Source: Streptococcus xiaochunlingii (lineage in GTDB: Bacteria > Bacillota > Bacilli > Lactobacillales > Streptococcaceae). Taken from it: 64,000 nt of DNA. Under the pieces are notes generated by a model that saw nothing but the letters and a program-made list of their open reading frames with translations, did no database searches and was not told where the DNA came from. Below are positions 1 through 8,385 of the stretch, one piece after another. Position 1 is the first letter of the stretch. Every line of letters starts with the position of its first letter. The stretch lies in NCBI RefSeq assembly GCF_006385805.1, contig NZ_VFSG01000001.1, forward strand, positions 248,001-312,000. Direction: 5' to 3'. Both the position numbers and the translations under genes were made by a program.

Positions 1-121
1 ATTCTTGGATTATATGATGACAGATGAGGTCCAGCAGGAAATCGTTGGTAAGATGGGCTATATCCCAATCAATGATATGAAAGTCAGCCGTGATCTTGAC
101 GGTAACATTACGAAGAAATAA
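1..121 (+). CDS. pstS: Phosphate ABC transporter substrate-binding protein, C-terminal end (partial)
   Basis: The first 39 codons read from base 2 to a TAA at 119-121 give an open C-terminal tail that includes the segment MTDEVQQEIVGKMGYIPI. This resembles the end of phosphate-binding PstS lipoproteins, which capture phosphate outside the cell for PstCA. The rest of the gene lies before the window. It is placed 17 bp ahead of pstC, as expected for a pst operon. The assignment rests mainly on context, because the visible tail is short. Confidence 0.82.
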   Translation, partial: FLDYMMTDEVQQEIVGKMGYIPINDMKVSRDLDGNITKK

Positions 122-138
122 GAAGAATTAGGTAAAAC

Positions 139-1050
139 ATGAACGAAGTAGCAAAAAAAATGCTCGCAAAGTCCAATAATTCTCGGTTGGAAAAATTTGG
201 TAAAACCATTACTTTCTGCTGTATGAGTTTGATCGTCTTTGTCGTAGCTTTGATTTTGATTTTTGTAGCCCAAAAGGGATTATCGACCTTCTTTGTCAAC
301 AAGGTCAATGTCTTTAGTTTCCTTTTCGGATCCACATGGAATCCATCAGGGAAAGAATTTGGGGCTTTGCCAATGATCTTGGGTTCCTTCATTGTAACCC
401 TTTTGTCTGCCTTGGTGGCGACACCTTTTGCCATCGGTGCAGCAGTCTTTATGACAGAAGTTTCTCCTAAGGGAGCTCGCTTCTTGCAACCAGCCATTGA
501 ATTGTTGGTAGGAATTCCTTCTGTTGTATACGGATTTATTGGTTTGCAAGTGGTGGTTCCATTTGTCCGTTCCATCTTTGGTGGGACAGGATTTGGGATC
601 TTGTCAGGGGTCTTTGTCCTCTTTGTCATGATTCTTCCAACTGTGACCTTTATGACAACAGACAGCTTACGGGCAGTGCCTCGTCACTATCGGGAAGCGA
701 GTATGGCTATGGGAGCGACTCGTTGGCAAACGATTTGGCATGTCACCTTAAAAGCAGCCCGCTCAGGTATTTTTACGGCAGTTGTCTTTGGAATGGCCCG
801 TGCCTTTGGTGAAGCCTTGGCTATTCAGATGGTGGTCGGAAATTCAGCGGTTGTTCCAACATCTTTAACAACTCCAGCTTCCACCTTGACCTCTATCTTG
901 ACCATGGGTATCGGAAATACGGTTATGGGAACTGTTAACAACAACGTTCTCTGGTCACTTGCCTTGGTGCTCTTGCTGATGAGTTTGGCATTCAACAGCG
1001 TTATCAAATTGATCACGAAAGAAAGAGGTAAGAAGAACTATGCACGCTAA
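139..1050 (+). CDS. pstC: Phosphate ABC transporter permease PstC
   Basis: This 303-residue inner-membrane protein is one of the two channel subunits of the high-affinity phosphate importer. The N-terminal hydrophobic segment lies at about residues 28-50, followed by a periplasmic loop and five more membrane segments. The coupling loop is visible near residues 185-215 (REASMAMGATRWQTIWHV), the EAA motif that docks on the ATPase. The start ATG follows AATTAGGTAAAAC, a modest ribosome site. Its 3' end overlaps pstA by 11 bp, so the two permeases are probably translationally coupled. Confidence 0.95.
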   Translation: MNEVAKKMLAKSNNSRLEKFGKTITFCCMSLIVFVVALILIFVAQKGLSTFFVNKVNVFSFLFGSTWNPSGKEFGALPMILGSFIVTLLSALVATPFAIGAAVFMTEVSPKGARFLQPAIELLVGIPSVVYGFIGLQVVVPFVRSIFGGTGFGILSGVFVLFVMILPTVTFMTTDSLRAVPRHYREASMAMGATRWQTIWHVTLKAARSGIFTAVVFGMARAFGEALAIQMVVGNSAVVPTSLTTPASTLTSILTMGIGNTVMGTVNNNVLWSLALVLLLMSLAFNSVIKLITKERGKKNYAR

Positions 1051-1924
1051 AAAAATAGATAAGATAGCGACAGGGGTTCTCTATGCAATTGCTGGAATTA
1101 TTGTCACTATTCTTGCTTCTTTGATTCTCTATATCCTGGTTAGAGGGTTGCCGCATGTGTCTTGGACCTTCTTGACCAGCAAATCCTCTTCTTACCAAGC
1201 AGGTGGTGGGATTGGGATTAAGCTCTATAATTCCTTCTTTCTCTTAGTCATTACCTTGATTATTTCCTTCCCACTTTCATTAGGGGCAGGGATCTACTTA
1301 TCAGAGTATGCCAAGAAGGGTCCATTGACCAATTTGGTTCGGACCTGTATTGAAATCTTGTCTTCTCTACCATCGGTTGTAGTCGGTCTCTTTGGTTATT
1401 TGGTCTTTGTAGTGCAGTTCCAATATGGCTTCTCAATTATTTCTGGAGCCTTGGCCTTGACGGTCTTTAACCTGCCACAGATGACACGAAACATTGAAGA
1501 TAGTTTGCAAAATGTCCACCATACACAAAGGGAAGCCGGCCTTGCGCTTGGAATTTCTCGTTGGGAAACCGTGATTCACGTGGTGGTACCTGAAGCCTTG
1601 CCAAGTATTATTACGGGTGTCGTATTAGCTTCTGGGCGGATCTTTGGGGAAGCAGCGGCCTTGATTTATACTGCTGGTCAGTCTGCCCCAGCCTTGGATT
1701 GGAGCAACTGGAACCTCTTTAGTGTCACCAGTCCGATCTCTATTTTCCGTCAAGCAGAAACACTAGCGGTCCACATTTGGAAGGTTAATAGTGAAGGAAC
1801 CATTCCAGATGCGATTGAAGTATCTGCTGGATCGGCCGCAGTCTTGTTGATCTTCATTTTGATTTTCAACTTTGGAGCGCGTAAGCTTGGTACTTACCTC
1901 CATAAGAAATTAACCTCAGCATAA
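1040..1924 (+). CDS. pstA: Phosphate ABC transporter permease PstA
   Basis: The 294-residue partner permease of PstC has about six membrane segments, the first near residues 12-35. The EAA coupling loop reads REAGLALGISRWETVIHV near residues 165-182. The start ATG lies inside pstC behind AAAGAGGTAAGAAGA, a good ribosome site. The family's usual length is about 290 residues, so it looks complete. It is followed after 11 bp by pstB1. Confidence 0.95.
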   Translation: MHAKKIDKIATGVLYAIAGIIVTILASLILYILVRGLPHVSWTFLTSKSSSYQAGGGIGIKLYNSFFLLVITLIISFPLSLGAGIYLSEYAKKGPLTNLVRTCIEILSSLPSVVVGLFGYLVFVVQFQYGFSIISGALALTVFNLPQMTRNIEDSLQNVHHTQREAGLALGISRWETVIHVVVPEALPSIITGVVLASGRIFGEAAALIYTAGQSAPALDWSNWNLFSVTSPISIFRQAETLAVHIWKVNSEGTIPDAIEVSAGSAAVLLIFILIFNFGARKLGTYLHKKLTSA

Positions 1925-1935
1925 AAGGAGAAGAA

Positions 1936-2739
1936 ATGTCAAAGTACAATTGGGATGAGAAACATATCATTACTTTTCCTGAAGAAAAAGTGGTCCTTTC
2001 GACCAAAGACTTGCATGTCTACTATGGTTCAAATGAATCTATCAAAGGGGTGGATATGCAATTTGAGAAGAATAAAATCACAGCTTTGATCGGTCCTTCT
2101 GGATCTGGGAAATCCACTTATCTTAGAAGTTTGAACCGGATGAACGATACCATTGATATTGCGCGTGTGACTGGTGAGATTTGGTACGAAGGGATCGATG
2201 TCAACCGACCAGATATCAATGTCTATGAAATGAGAAAGCATATCGGGATGGTCTTCCAACGACCAAATCCCTTTGCCAAGTCCATCTATCGCAATATTAC
2301 CTTCCCTCACGAGCGGGCAGGTGTCAAAGACAAGAAGGTCTTGGACGAGATCGTCGAAAAATCTTTGAAGCAAGCAGCCCTCTGGGATCAGGTCAAGGAT
2401 GACTTGCACAAGTCAGCATTGACCCTCTCTGGTGGTCAACAGCAACGGCTCTGTATCGCTCGAGCTATCTCCGTTAAACCAGAGATTTTGCTCATGGACG
2501 AGCCAGCTTCAGCCTTGGATCCTATCGCGACAGCTCAGTTGGAAGAAACCATGCTAGAGTTGAAGAAGGACTATACCATTATCATCGTGACCCACAGCAT
2601 GCAGCAGGCTGCTCGTGCTAGCGATTATACAGGCTTCTTCTATCTAGGCGATTTGATCGAGTATGATAAAACAGCCAACATTTTCCAAAATGCAAAACTG
2701 CAATCGACCAACGATTATGTATCTGGTCACTTTGGATAG
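1936..2739 (+). CDS. pstB1: Phosphate ABC transporter ATPase PstB, first copy
   Basis: This 267-residue cytoplasmic ATPase drives phosphate import through PstCA. Visible motifs are Walker [10 protein letters not shown] (about residue 53), Q-loop FQRPNPF, signature LSGGQQQR, Walker B LLMDEP and H-loop VTHSMQQA with its switch histidine. The start ATG follows AAAGGAGAAGAA. Streptococci commonly carry two pstB genes in tandem. In this window this first copy is the only intact one. Confidence 0.95.
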   Translation: MSKYNWDEKHIITFPEEKVVLSTKDLHVYYGSNESIKGVDMQFEKNKITALIGPSGSGKSTYLRSLNRMNDTIDIARVTGEIWYEGIDVNRPDINVYEMRKHIGMVFQRPNPFAKSIYRNITFPHERAGVKDKKVLDEIVEKSLKQAALWDQVKDDLHKSALTLSGGQQQRLCIARAISVKPEILLMDEPASALDPIATAQLEETMLELKKDYTIIIVTHSMQQAARASDYTGFFYLGDLIEYDKTANIFQNAKLQSTNDYVSGHFG

Positions 2740-2775
2740 GAATTGGCAACTTAGAAACAACATAAGGATGAAAAC

Positions 2776-3534
2776 ATGACAGAACCAATTTTGCAAGTCA
2801 AGGACTTGTAGGTTTATTACAATAAGAAAAAGGCACTGAATAGTGTGTCACTGGATTTCACCCCTAAAGAAATCACGGCTTTAATCGGTCCTTCTGGATC
2901 TGGGAAGTCTACCTTGCTCAAGGCTATCAACCGGATGGGAGATTTGAACCATGAGGTGACGACGACAGGAACCGTCCTCTACAATGGTCATAATATCTAT
3001 AGTCCTCGGACAGATACAGTAGAGCTTCGTAAGGAAATCGGGATGGTCTTTCAACAGCCCAACCCCTTCCCTATGTCGATCTATGACAATGTCACTTACG
3101 GACTCATGATTAATGGGGTCAAGGACAAGCAAGTCTTGGATGAAGCAGTCGAAACCTCTTTGAAAAATGCTTCTATTTGGGATGAGGTCAAGGATCGTCT
3201 CCATGATTCAGCGATTGGGCTTTCAGGGGGGCAGCAACAACGGGTTTGTGTGGCGCGTGTATTGGCAACCAGCCCTAAGATTATCCTCTTGGATGAGCCA
3301 ACCTCAGCCTTGGACCCGATTTCTGCTGGAAAGATTGAAGAAACACTTTATGGCTTGAAGGACCGTTATACCATGCTCTTGGTGACGAGGTCTATGCAGC
3401 AAGCCAGTCGGATCTCGGATAAGACAGCCTTTTTCTTGGATGGGGACCTCATCGAGTATGATGACACCTCAAAAATCTTCTTGAACCCTGCTCGTAAGGA
3501 AACAGAAGATTATGTATCAGGGAAGTTTGGATAA
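2776..3534 (+). pseudogene. pstB2: Phosphate ABC transporter ATPase PstB, second copy, with in-frame stop at codon 12
   Basis: Reading from ATG 2776 (after AACATAAGGATGAAAAC) gives MTEPILQVKDL, then TAG at 2809-2811, then [16 protein letters not shown] and a full PstB in the same frame. Without the stop the protein would be 252 residues, the normal size. Walker [10 protein letters not shown], signature LSGGQQQR and Walker B LLDEP are intact. Translation could restart at GTG 2845, but that product lacks the first strand and the aromatic adenine-stacking segment (VYY). The H-loop reads VTRSMQQAS, with Arg where pstB1 has His; I recall this variant in other Firmicutes copies. One base change (for example TCG to TAG) explains the stop. 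It is either a recent nonsense mutation or a base-call error. Confidence 0.85.
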
Positions 3535-3548
3535 GAAAGGGAAAGTAA

Positions 3549-4202
3549 ATGTTACGTGTACAATTTGAAGAAGATTTAGAAAAGCTTCATAATCAGTTTT
3601 ATGCCATGGGAAATGAAGTCTTGACCCAGATCAACCGCACGGTTCGAGCTTTTGTCACTCATGATCGTGATCTAGCACGTCAGGTGATCGAAGATGATGC
3701 GGAGATTAACGAATATGAAGTGAAGTTGGAGCGCAAATCCTTTGAGATGATTGCCCTTCAACAACCAGTTTCTCAGGATCTTCGGATGGTGATGACTGTC
3801 TTAAAAGCTGTATCTGACGTGGAGCGTATGGGAGACCATGCGGTATCTATCGCCCGTGCAACCATCCGTATGAAGGGAGAACTTCGTAGTAAGGTTGTAG
3901 AAGAAGAAATCAGCAAAATGGGTCGAGAAGTCAAAGACTTTGTTGAAGCAACCTTGGAGCTCTACTTAAAAGGGGATGTTGAAACGGCCTATGAAGTAGC
4001 GACTCGCGATGAAAAGATTAATGAGTATTATGATCGTATTCAAGAGCTGGCAACAGAAGAAATCAAGCATAATCCTGACTTGATCATTACTGGACGTGAT
4101 TACTTCCAAGTCATCAACTACTTGGAGCGTATTGGTGATTACGCTAAAAATATCTGTGAGTGGGTTGTCTACTTCGAAACTGGAAAAATTGTGGAATTAT
4201 AA
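3549..4202 (+). CDS. phoU: Phosphate transport regulator PhoU
   Basis: The 217-residue all-helical cytoplasmic protein negatively links Pst transport to phosphate signalling. Two repeats of the PhoU three-helix domain are visible. The metal-binding-type signatures are DVERMGDHAVSIA in the first half (about residues 91-103) and YLERIGDYAKNICEW in the second (about residues 194-208). It closes the pst operon, 14 bp after pstB2, with the ribosome site AAGAAAGGGAAAG. A strong hairpin terminator follows directly. Confidence 0.94.
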   Translation: MLRVQFEEDLEKLHNQFYAMGNEVLTQINRTVRAFVTHDRDLARQVIEDDAEINEYEVKLERKSFEMIALQQPVSQDLRMVMTVLKAVSDVERMGDHAVSIARATIRMKGELRSKVVEEEISKMGREVKDFVEATLELYLKGDVETAYEVATRDEKINEYYDRIQELATEEIKHNPDLIITGRDYFQVINYLERIGDYAKNICEWVVYFETGKIVEL

Positions 4203-4208
4203 GAAAAG

Positions 4209-4241
4209 AAAGTCTGAGGTCATGATCTCAGACTTTTGTCT
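4209..4241 (+). terminator. Rho-independent terminator of the pst-phoU operon
   Basis: A 10-bp perfect stem pairs AAAGTCTGAG (4209-4218) with CTCAGACTTT (4227-4236) around an 8-nt loop, then T-rich sequence follows. It starts 7 bp after the phoU stop. Confidence 0.85.
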
Positions 4242-4272
4242 TTTTGTAGATCTGGTTTTGCCCCCTCTTACC

Positions 4273-4300
4273 TTACAGTTAGTAGGATTTATGATAGAAT
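4273..4300 (+). promoter_or_regulatory. pepN promoter with extended -10
   Basis: A -35-like TTACAG (4273-4278) is followed after 16 bp by TAGAAT (4295-4300), which is preceded by TGA, giving an extended -10. The predicted start of transcription near 4307 lies so close to the ATG at 4316 that it argues for the ATG at 4334 as the true pepN start. Confidence 0.6.
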
Positions 4301-4333
4301 AGAAGGTGAGAAAAAATGAAGAAGGAGTTACTC

Positions 4334-6877
4334 ATGCAAGCAGTTGCACATTTTATTGATACATTTGTACCTGAGCACTATGATCTATTCTTAGATTTGA
4401 ACCGCTCTAGTAAAACTTTCTCAGGGAAAGTGACCATTAGCGGAAAAGCAAAAGAGACTCGCATCTCTCTTCACCAAAAGGATTTGACCATCGAAACAGT
4501 AGAAGTAGCAGGTCAAAACCGTCCATTTACGGTGGATGATGACAATGAAGCAGTCTATGTCGAATTAGAAGGGACAGGTCAAGTAACGATTACCTTGACC
4601 TATTCAGGTAAGATCACAGACAATATGACAGGAATTTATCCTTCTTACTACACAGTAGATGGTGTGAAGAAGGAAGTGATCTCTACTCAGTTTGAGAGCC
4701 ATTTTGCGCGTGAAGCCTTCCCAAGTGTGGATGAGCCAGAAGCCAAAGCGACCTTTGATTTGGCTGTGAAATTTGACCAAGAAGAGGGAGAAATCGTTCT
4801 TTCTAATATGCCAGAAATCGATGTGGAAAACCGTAAAGAAACGGGGATTTGGAAGTTTGATACGACTCCACGTATGTCTTCTTATCTCTTGGCCTTTGCG
4901 GCTGGAGACCTCCAAGGGGTGACAGCTAAGACCAAGAATGGAACCCTAGTCGGTGTTTACTCTACCAAAGCTCACCCATTAGAAAACTTGGACTTCTCAT
5001 TGGATATTGCCGTTCGTGCTATTGAATTTTATGAAGACTACTATGGCGTGAAGTATCCAATCCCTCAATCTCTTCATATCGCCCTTCCAGACTTCTCTTC
5101 AGGTGCGATGGAAAACTGGGGCTTGGTAACCTACCGTGAAGTCTACCTTCTTGTTGATGAGAATTCGACTGCCCAAAGCCGTCAAACAGTAGCCTTAGTG
5201 GTGGCTCACGAGTTGGCTCACCAATGGTTCGGAAACCTCGTGACCATGAAATGGTGGGATGACCTCTGGTTGAATGAAAGCTTCGCCAATATGATGGAAT
5301 ATGTCAGCTTGGATGCCATCGAACCAAGCTGGAATATCTTTGAAGACTTCCAAACAACTGGTGTGCCTGCTGCCTTGAAACGCGATGCTACAGATGGCGT
5401 TCAATCCGTCCATGTGGAAGTGAAACACCCAGACGAGATCAACACCCTCTTTGACCCAGCCATCGTTTACGCTAAGGGTAGCCGTCTCATGCACATGCTT
5501 CGCCGTTGGTTAGGCGATGACGCCTTCCGTAAAGGGTTGAAGATTTACTTTGAAAAACACCAATACGGAAATACCATCGGTCGTGACCTTTGGGATGCTC
5601 TTGGGCAAGCTTCAGGTCGTGATGTCGCAGCCTTTATGGATTCTTGGTTGGAGCAACCAGGATACCCTGTTGTCTCAGCTGTTGTAGAGAACGATACCTT
5701 GATCATCCGTCAAGAGCAGTTCTTCATCGGAGAAAGAGAAGAAAAAGGCCGTAAGTGGGTTGTTCCATTGAATAGCAACTGGACAGGTATTCCAGATACC
5801 TTGGAAACTGAAGTCTTAGAAATTCCAAACTACAGTGCCTTGAAAGCAGCTAACAACGGAGCTCTTCGCTTCAATACAGAAAATACAGCTCACTATATCA
5901 GTGACTACCGTGGGGAATTGTTAGAAGACATCCTTGCTGAACTTGCTAACTTGGATAGCACTTCGAAACTACAAGTGGTTCAAGAACGCCGTCTCTTAGC
6001 GGAAAGTGGTCAAATTTCTTATGCAAGCCTCTTGCCAGTGATTGAACATTTGACAGAAGAAAGTTCCTACTTGGTCGTTTCTGCTGTTTCGAGCGTCTTG
6101 AGCGGAATCAGTCTCTTTGTGGATGAAGGAACTGAAACAGAAGTAGCCTTCCATGAGTTGTTGAAACGGATGAACCGTTACAACTTCGAACGCTTGGGAC
6201 TGGAAGCTAAGCCTGGTGAAACAGAAGAAGACGAAAAAGTTCGTCAGCTAATGATTGCTAATATGATCAAGGCCAATGATGAAGCTGCACAAGCACAAGC
6301 GAGCGCTATCTTTGAAGCGCACGCAGCTGATCTAGAAAAACTTCCAGCTGCCATTCGCTTGCAAATCTTGGTCAACCAAATCAAACACCAGGAAACCAAG
6401 GCGCTTAGCCAACAATATCTGGATACCTATGTGAAGACAGTTGATGGAAACTTTAAACGCCAGTTGGCGGCTGCCCTTTCTTATACCAAGGATGAGGAAA
6501 CTTTGGAAGCTCTATTGAAGGAGTGGAAGAACAAGGATGTGGTGAAACCTCAGGACTTGGCTATGAGCTGGTACTTCAATTTCTTGCACCATGACTTTAC
6601 CCAAGGAAGAACCTGGACTTGGGCGCGTGAAAACTGGGATTGGATCAAGAAAGCACTCGGTGGTGATATGAGCTTTGATAAGTTTGTCATCTACCCAGCT
6701 AACTGTTTCAAGACCCGTGAACGGTTGAATGAATACAAGGCCTTCTTTGAGCCTCAATTGGATGATATGGCGATCAGCCGTAATATCAAGATGGGAATTA
6801 AAGAGATCGCGGCTCGTATCGATCTTATCGAGCGGGAGAAAGCAGCGGTTGAAACAGCCCTTCTAGCAACTAAATAA
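4334..6877 (+). CDS. pepN: Aminopeptidase N, zinc M1 family
   Basis: This 847-residue cytoplasmic aminopeptidase removes N-terminal residues from peptides, feeding amino-acid supply in a peptide-dependent organism. The substrate-anchoring GAMENWG motif is near residue 257. The zinc site HELAHQWFGN is near residue 292, with the third zinc ligand in LWLNESFANMMEY about 20 residues on. The C-terminal ERAP1-like helical domain fills the second half. I chose ATG 4334 (MQAVAHFI) because AAGGAG sits 6 bp upstream and the length fits pneumococcal PepN; an in-frame ATG at 4316 is less likely. It precedes ciaRH here as in pneumococcus, but with two extra genes in between. Confidence 0.96.
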   Translation: MQAVAHFIDTFVPEHYDLFLDLNRSSKTFSGKVTISGKAKETRISLHQKDLTIETVEVAGQNRPFTVDDDNEAVYVELEGTGQVTITLTYSGKITDNMTGIYPSYYTVDGVKKEVISTQFESHFAREAFPSVDEPEAKATFDLAVKFDQEEGEIVLSNMPEIDVENRKETGIWKFDTTPRMSSYLLAFAAGDLQGVTAKTKNGTLVGVYSTKAHPLENLDFSLDIAVRAIEFYEDYYGVKYPIPQSLHIALPDFSSGAMENWGLVTYREVYLLVDENSTAQSRQTVALVVAHELAHQWFGNLVTMKWWDDLWLNESFANMMEYVSLDAIEPSWNIFEDFQTTGVPAALKRDATDGVQSVHVEVKHPDEINTLFDPAIVYAKGSRLMHMLRRWLGDDAFRKGLKIYFEKHQYGNTIGRDLWDALGQASGRDVAAFMDSWLEQPGYPVVSAVVENDTLIIRQEQFFIGEREEKGRKWVVPLNSNWTGIPDTLETEVLEIPNYSALKAANNGALRFNTENTAHYISDYRGELLEDILAELANLDSTSKLQVVQERRLLAESGQISYASLLPVIEHLTEESSYLVVSAVSSVLSGISLFVDEGTETEVAFHELLKRMNRYNFERLGLEAKPGETEEDEKVRQLMIANMIKANDEAAQAQASAIFEAHAADLEKLPAAIRLQILVNQIKHQETKALSQQYLDTYVKTVDGNFKRQLAAALSYTKDEETLEALLKEWKNKDVVKPQDLAMSWYFNFLHHDFTQGRTWTWARENWDWIKKALGGDMSFDKFVIYPANCFKTRERLNEYKAFFEPQLDDMAISRNIKMGIKEIAARIDLIEREKAAVETALLATK

Positions 6878-6888
6878 AGAAAAAAAAG

Positions 6889-6936
6889 CTCCTAGAGAGG
6901 AACCTACAGGTTTGTAGGCCTCTCTAAGAGTTTTTA
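6889..6936. terminator. Bidirectional terminator between pepN and bioY
   Basis: A long hairpin spans 6889-6930: outer arms AGAGAGG and CCTCTCT, inner arms CCTACA and TGTAGG. It has A-runs on the left and T-runs on the right, so it can end transcription from both convergent genes. Confidence 0.8.
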
Positions 6937-7476
6937 TTTTGCTTTTTTGAAATATGGGAGATGTTTGAGATTGCGATAGAGAATAACTGCGAAAACCGTT
7001 GTCAACGTGATCTTAATCAAATCTGGTAATACAAAAGGTAGGACGACCAGTTTTACGGTGAGATCCAAACTCTGGTGGGTAATGAGCATAAAACCTAAGG
7101 CACCCCCAATAAAGAGGACGACTTCCCCCAAGGCGTTAGCTAGGAAGATACGAATGGGCTGTCCCTTTTGGCCAGCGAGGCTAGAGGTAACCAAAGCACG
7201 AAGGGGAAAGAAGAAAAGGAATCCAGCAGTGGGACCGTAGAAGGAGCTGATGCCTCCGTGACCACCTGCAAAGACGGGGAGGCCAATGGCACCTAAGAGG
7301 AGGTAAATGAGAACAGAAAGGGTGGCTTCTTTTGGACGGTAGATGCTGGCGATCAATCCAATCGCTAAAGTCTGAAGCGTGATAGGAATGGGTCCAAGTA
7401 GGATTGTAAAAGGAGATAGGGCAGCAATCAGAGCTGCTCCAAGAGCAATTAATGTCATTGATTCTATTTTTTTCAA
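6934..7476 (-). CDS. bioY: Biotin ECF transporter substrate-binding subunit BioY
   Basis: This 180-residue protein with about six membrane segments binds biotin for uptake with the shared ECF energizing module. The family signature is visible as GGHGGISSFYGPTAGFL near residues 71-87. The start is a TTG at 7474-7476, with GAGG eight bases upstream; the first in-frame ATG is six codons later. A promoter and a BirA-type operator lie just upstream, and birA is elsewhere in this window, so biotin-dependent repression is likely. In pneumococcus I do not recall bioY at this position. Confidence 0.9.
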   Translation of the reverse strand: MKKIESMTLIALGAALIAALSPFTILLGPIPITLQTLAIGLIASIYRPKEATLSVLIYLLLGAIGLPVFAGGHGGISSFYGPTAGFLFFFPLRALVTSSLAGQKGQPIRIFLANALGEVVLFIGGALGFMLITHQSLDLTVKLVVLPFVLPDLIKITLTTVFAVILYRNLKHLPYFKKAK

Positions 7477-7478
7477 AA

Positions 7479-7539
7479 CAGTAAACCTCGCTTTATTTTT
7501 ATGGTAACTATTCTACAAAAAAGAATGCAAGCCTGTCAA
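7479..7539 (-). promoter_or_regulatory. bioY promoter with candidate BirA operator
   Basis: On the minus strand TTGACA (7534-7539) is followed after 18 bp by TAGAAT (7510-7515). Downstream, read on the minus strand, the half sites AGTTACC and GGTTTACT are separated by 15 bases, covering about 7480-7509. This resembles the BirA operator layout of two inverted halves ending in CC and starting with GG around a 14-16-base spacer. The left half is imperfect, so the operator is inferred. Confidence 0.5.
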
Positions 7540-7576
7540 GTCCTCTATTCAGCTGTGACAATTGTCTCCATCCTCA

Positions 7577-7593
7577 TTTTAGGAAAGTTTAAG
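7577..7593 (+). promoter_or_regulatory. Possible CiaR direct-repeat box
   Basis: TTTTAG, five bases, then TTTAAG matches the known CiaR motif TTTAAG-N5-TTTAAG with one mismatch. It lies about 90 bp before the Q/G-rich gene that precedes ciaR. I do not see a convincing -10 at the spacing found in other CiaR-activated promoters, so this is weak. Confidence 0.3.
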
Positions 7594-7681
7594 AAAAAAT
7601 TTAGTCACGATTAAGGAAGAATCGGTAAACTATCCCTATCTAAACAAAGGCCTTGTTTAAATAATTTAAGGAATGGAAAGA

Positions 7682-8272
7682 ATGCAAGCTTCGAATGAAC
7701 AAAAGCAAGAAAGAACTGAAAAAATGATTGTCGTTAAGAAAAGTCCTAAGTGGTGGGCAACTGCCGCAGCAACAGGAGGACTTGTCGTAGGAATGACTGG
7801 TGGATTTGGCTTGGGAATGTTGGCGACAGCCAATACGACTCCCCAACGCCAACAAGCAGCAGTAGCTACACAAAATAGTAACCAGCCTGCCCAAAACCAT
7901 CAAGGACAAAATAGCCATGGGAACGATCAAAATGGACCTTCTAACTCACAAGGTTTTGATGGCCAAAATGGTGGTCCAGGGCAAGGAGAAATGAACGGTC
8001 AACCACCTCAAGGAGGGGGCTCGCAAGGTGGTCAAGGACAAGATGGATTTGGTGGAGGACCAGGCGGTATGCCACCGCAAGATGGCCAAAACGGTGGACC
8101 AGGACAAGGAGACATGAATGGCCAACCACCACAAAATGGAGGCCCTCAAGGTCAACAAGACAAGCAACAAAATAGTAAATCGAGTAAAAAGTCCTCCAAG
8201 AAATCCTCTTCGAAAAAATCGTCTAGCAATACAAACAATTCATCAAAGGATGAGACAGGGACAGCAGGCTAA
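7682..8272 (+). CDS. Secreted or membrane-anchored Q/G/N-rich low-complexity protein
   Basis: I do not recognise the family. The 196-residue product has a basic N-terminus (VVKKSPKWW) and one hydrophobic, glycine-rich segment at about residues 24-50 that could be a signal or anchor. A long stretch rich in Gln, Gly, Asn and Pro follows, then a Lys/Ser tail (KSSKKSSKKSSSKK). A unit DGQNGGPGQG(E/D)MNGQPPQ occurs twice, 40 residues apart. ATG 7682 is chosen because AAGGA lies 9 bases upstream; ATG 7673 has no spacing for a ribosome site. It lies 113 bp before ciaR in the same direction. S. mutans has a small secreted gene, ciaX, at this relative place; the sequences are not evidently related. Confidence 0.75.
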   Translation: MQASNEQKQERTEKMIVVKKSPKWWATAAATGGLVVGMTGGFGLGMLATANTTPQRQQAAVATQNSNQPAQNHQGQNSHGNDQNGPSNSQGFDGQNGGPGQGEMNGQPPQGGGSQGGQGQDGFGGGPGGMPPQDGQNGGPGQGDMNGQPPQNGGPQGQQDKQQNSKSSKKSSKKSSSKKSSSNTNNSSKDETGTAG

Positions 8273-8321
8273 GAAAAAACTTGAAATCGCTATCTGAATG
8301 CTACTGAATGAAGCCTGGTCA

Positions 8322-8330
8322 TGTTATAAT
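8322..8330 (+). promoter_or_regulatory. ciaRH promoter, extended -10
   Basis: TGTTATAAT is a consensus extended -10. No good -35 is present, which is usual for this class. It lies 55 bp before the ciaR start and would allow ciaRH expression independent of the upstream gene. Confidence 0.6.
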
Positions 8331-8385
8331 AGAGTAGAAAATACTCATCATCCCTGAATGGAAGAATGAGAAGGAGAAAGTACAC

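Noticed and set aside
2029..3204. Long open frames on the minus strand opposite pstB1 and pstB2.
   Set aside because: They mirror conserved ABC ATPase coding and have no ribosome sites or family features.
7656..7670. TTTAAA-TAA-TTTAAG before the Q/G-rich gene, considered as a CiaR box.
   Set aside because: The spacing is three bases instead of five and it overlaps the ribosome site region.
7941..8170. Minus-strand frames opposite the Q/G-rich repeat gene.
   Set aside because: They are by-products of the biased repeat composition and lack starts with ribosome sites.
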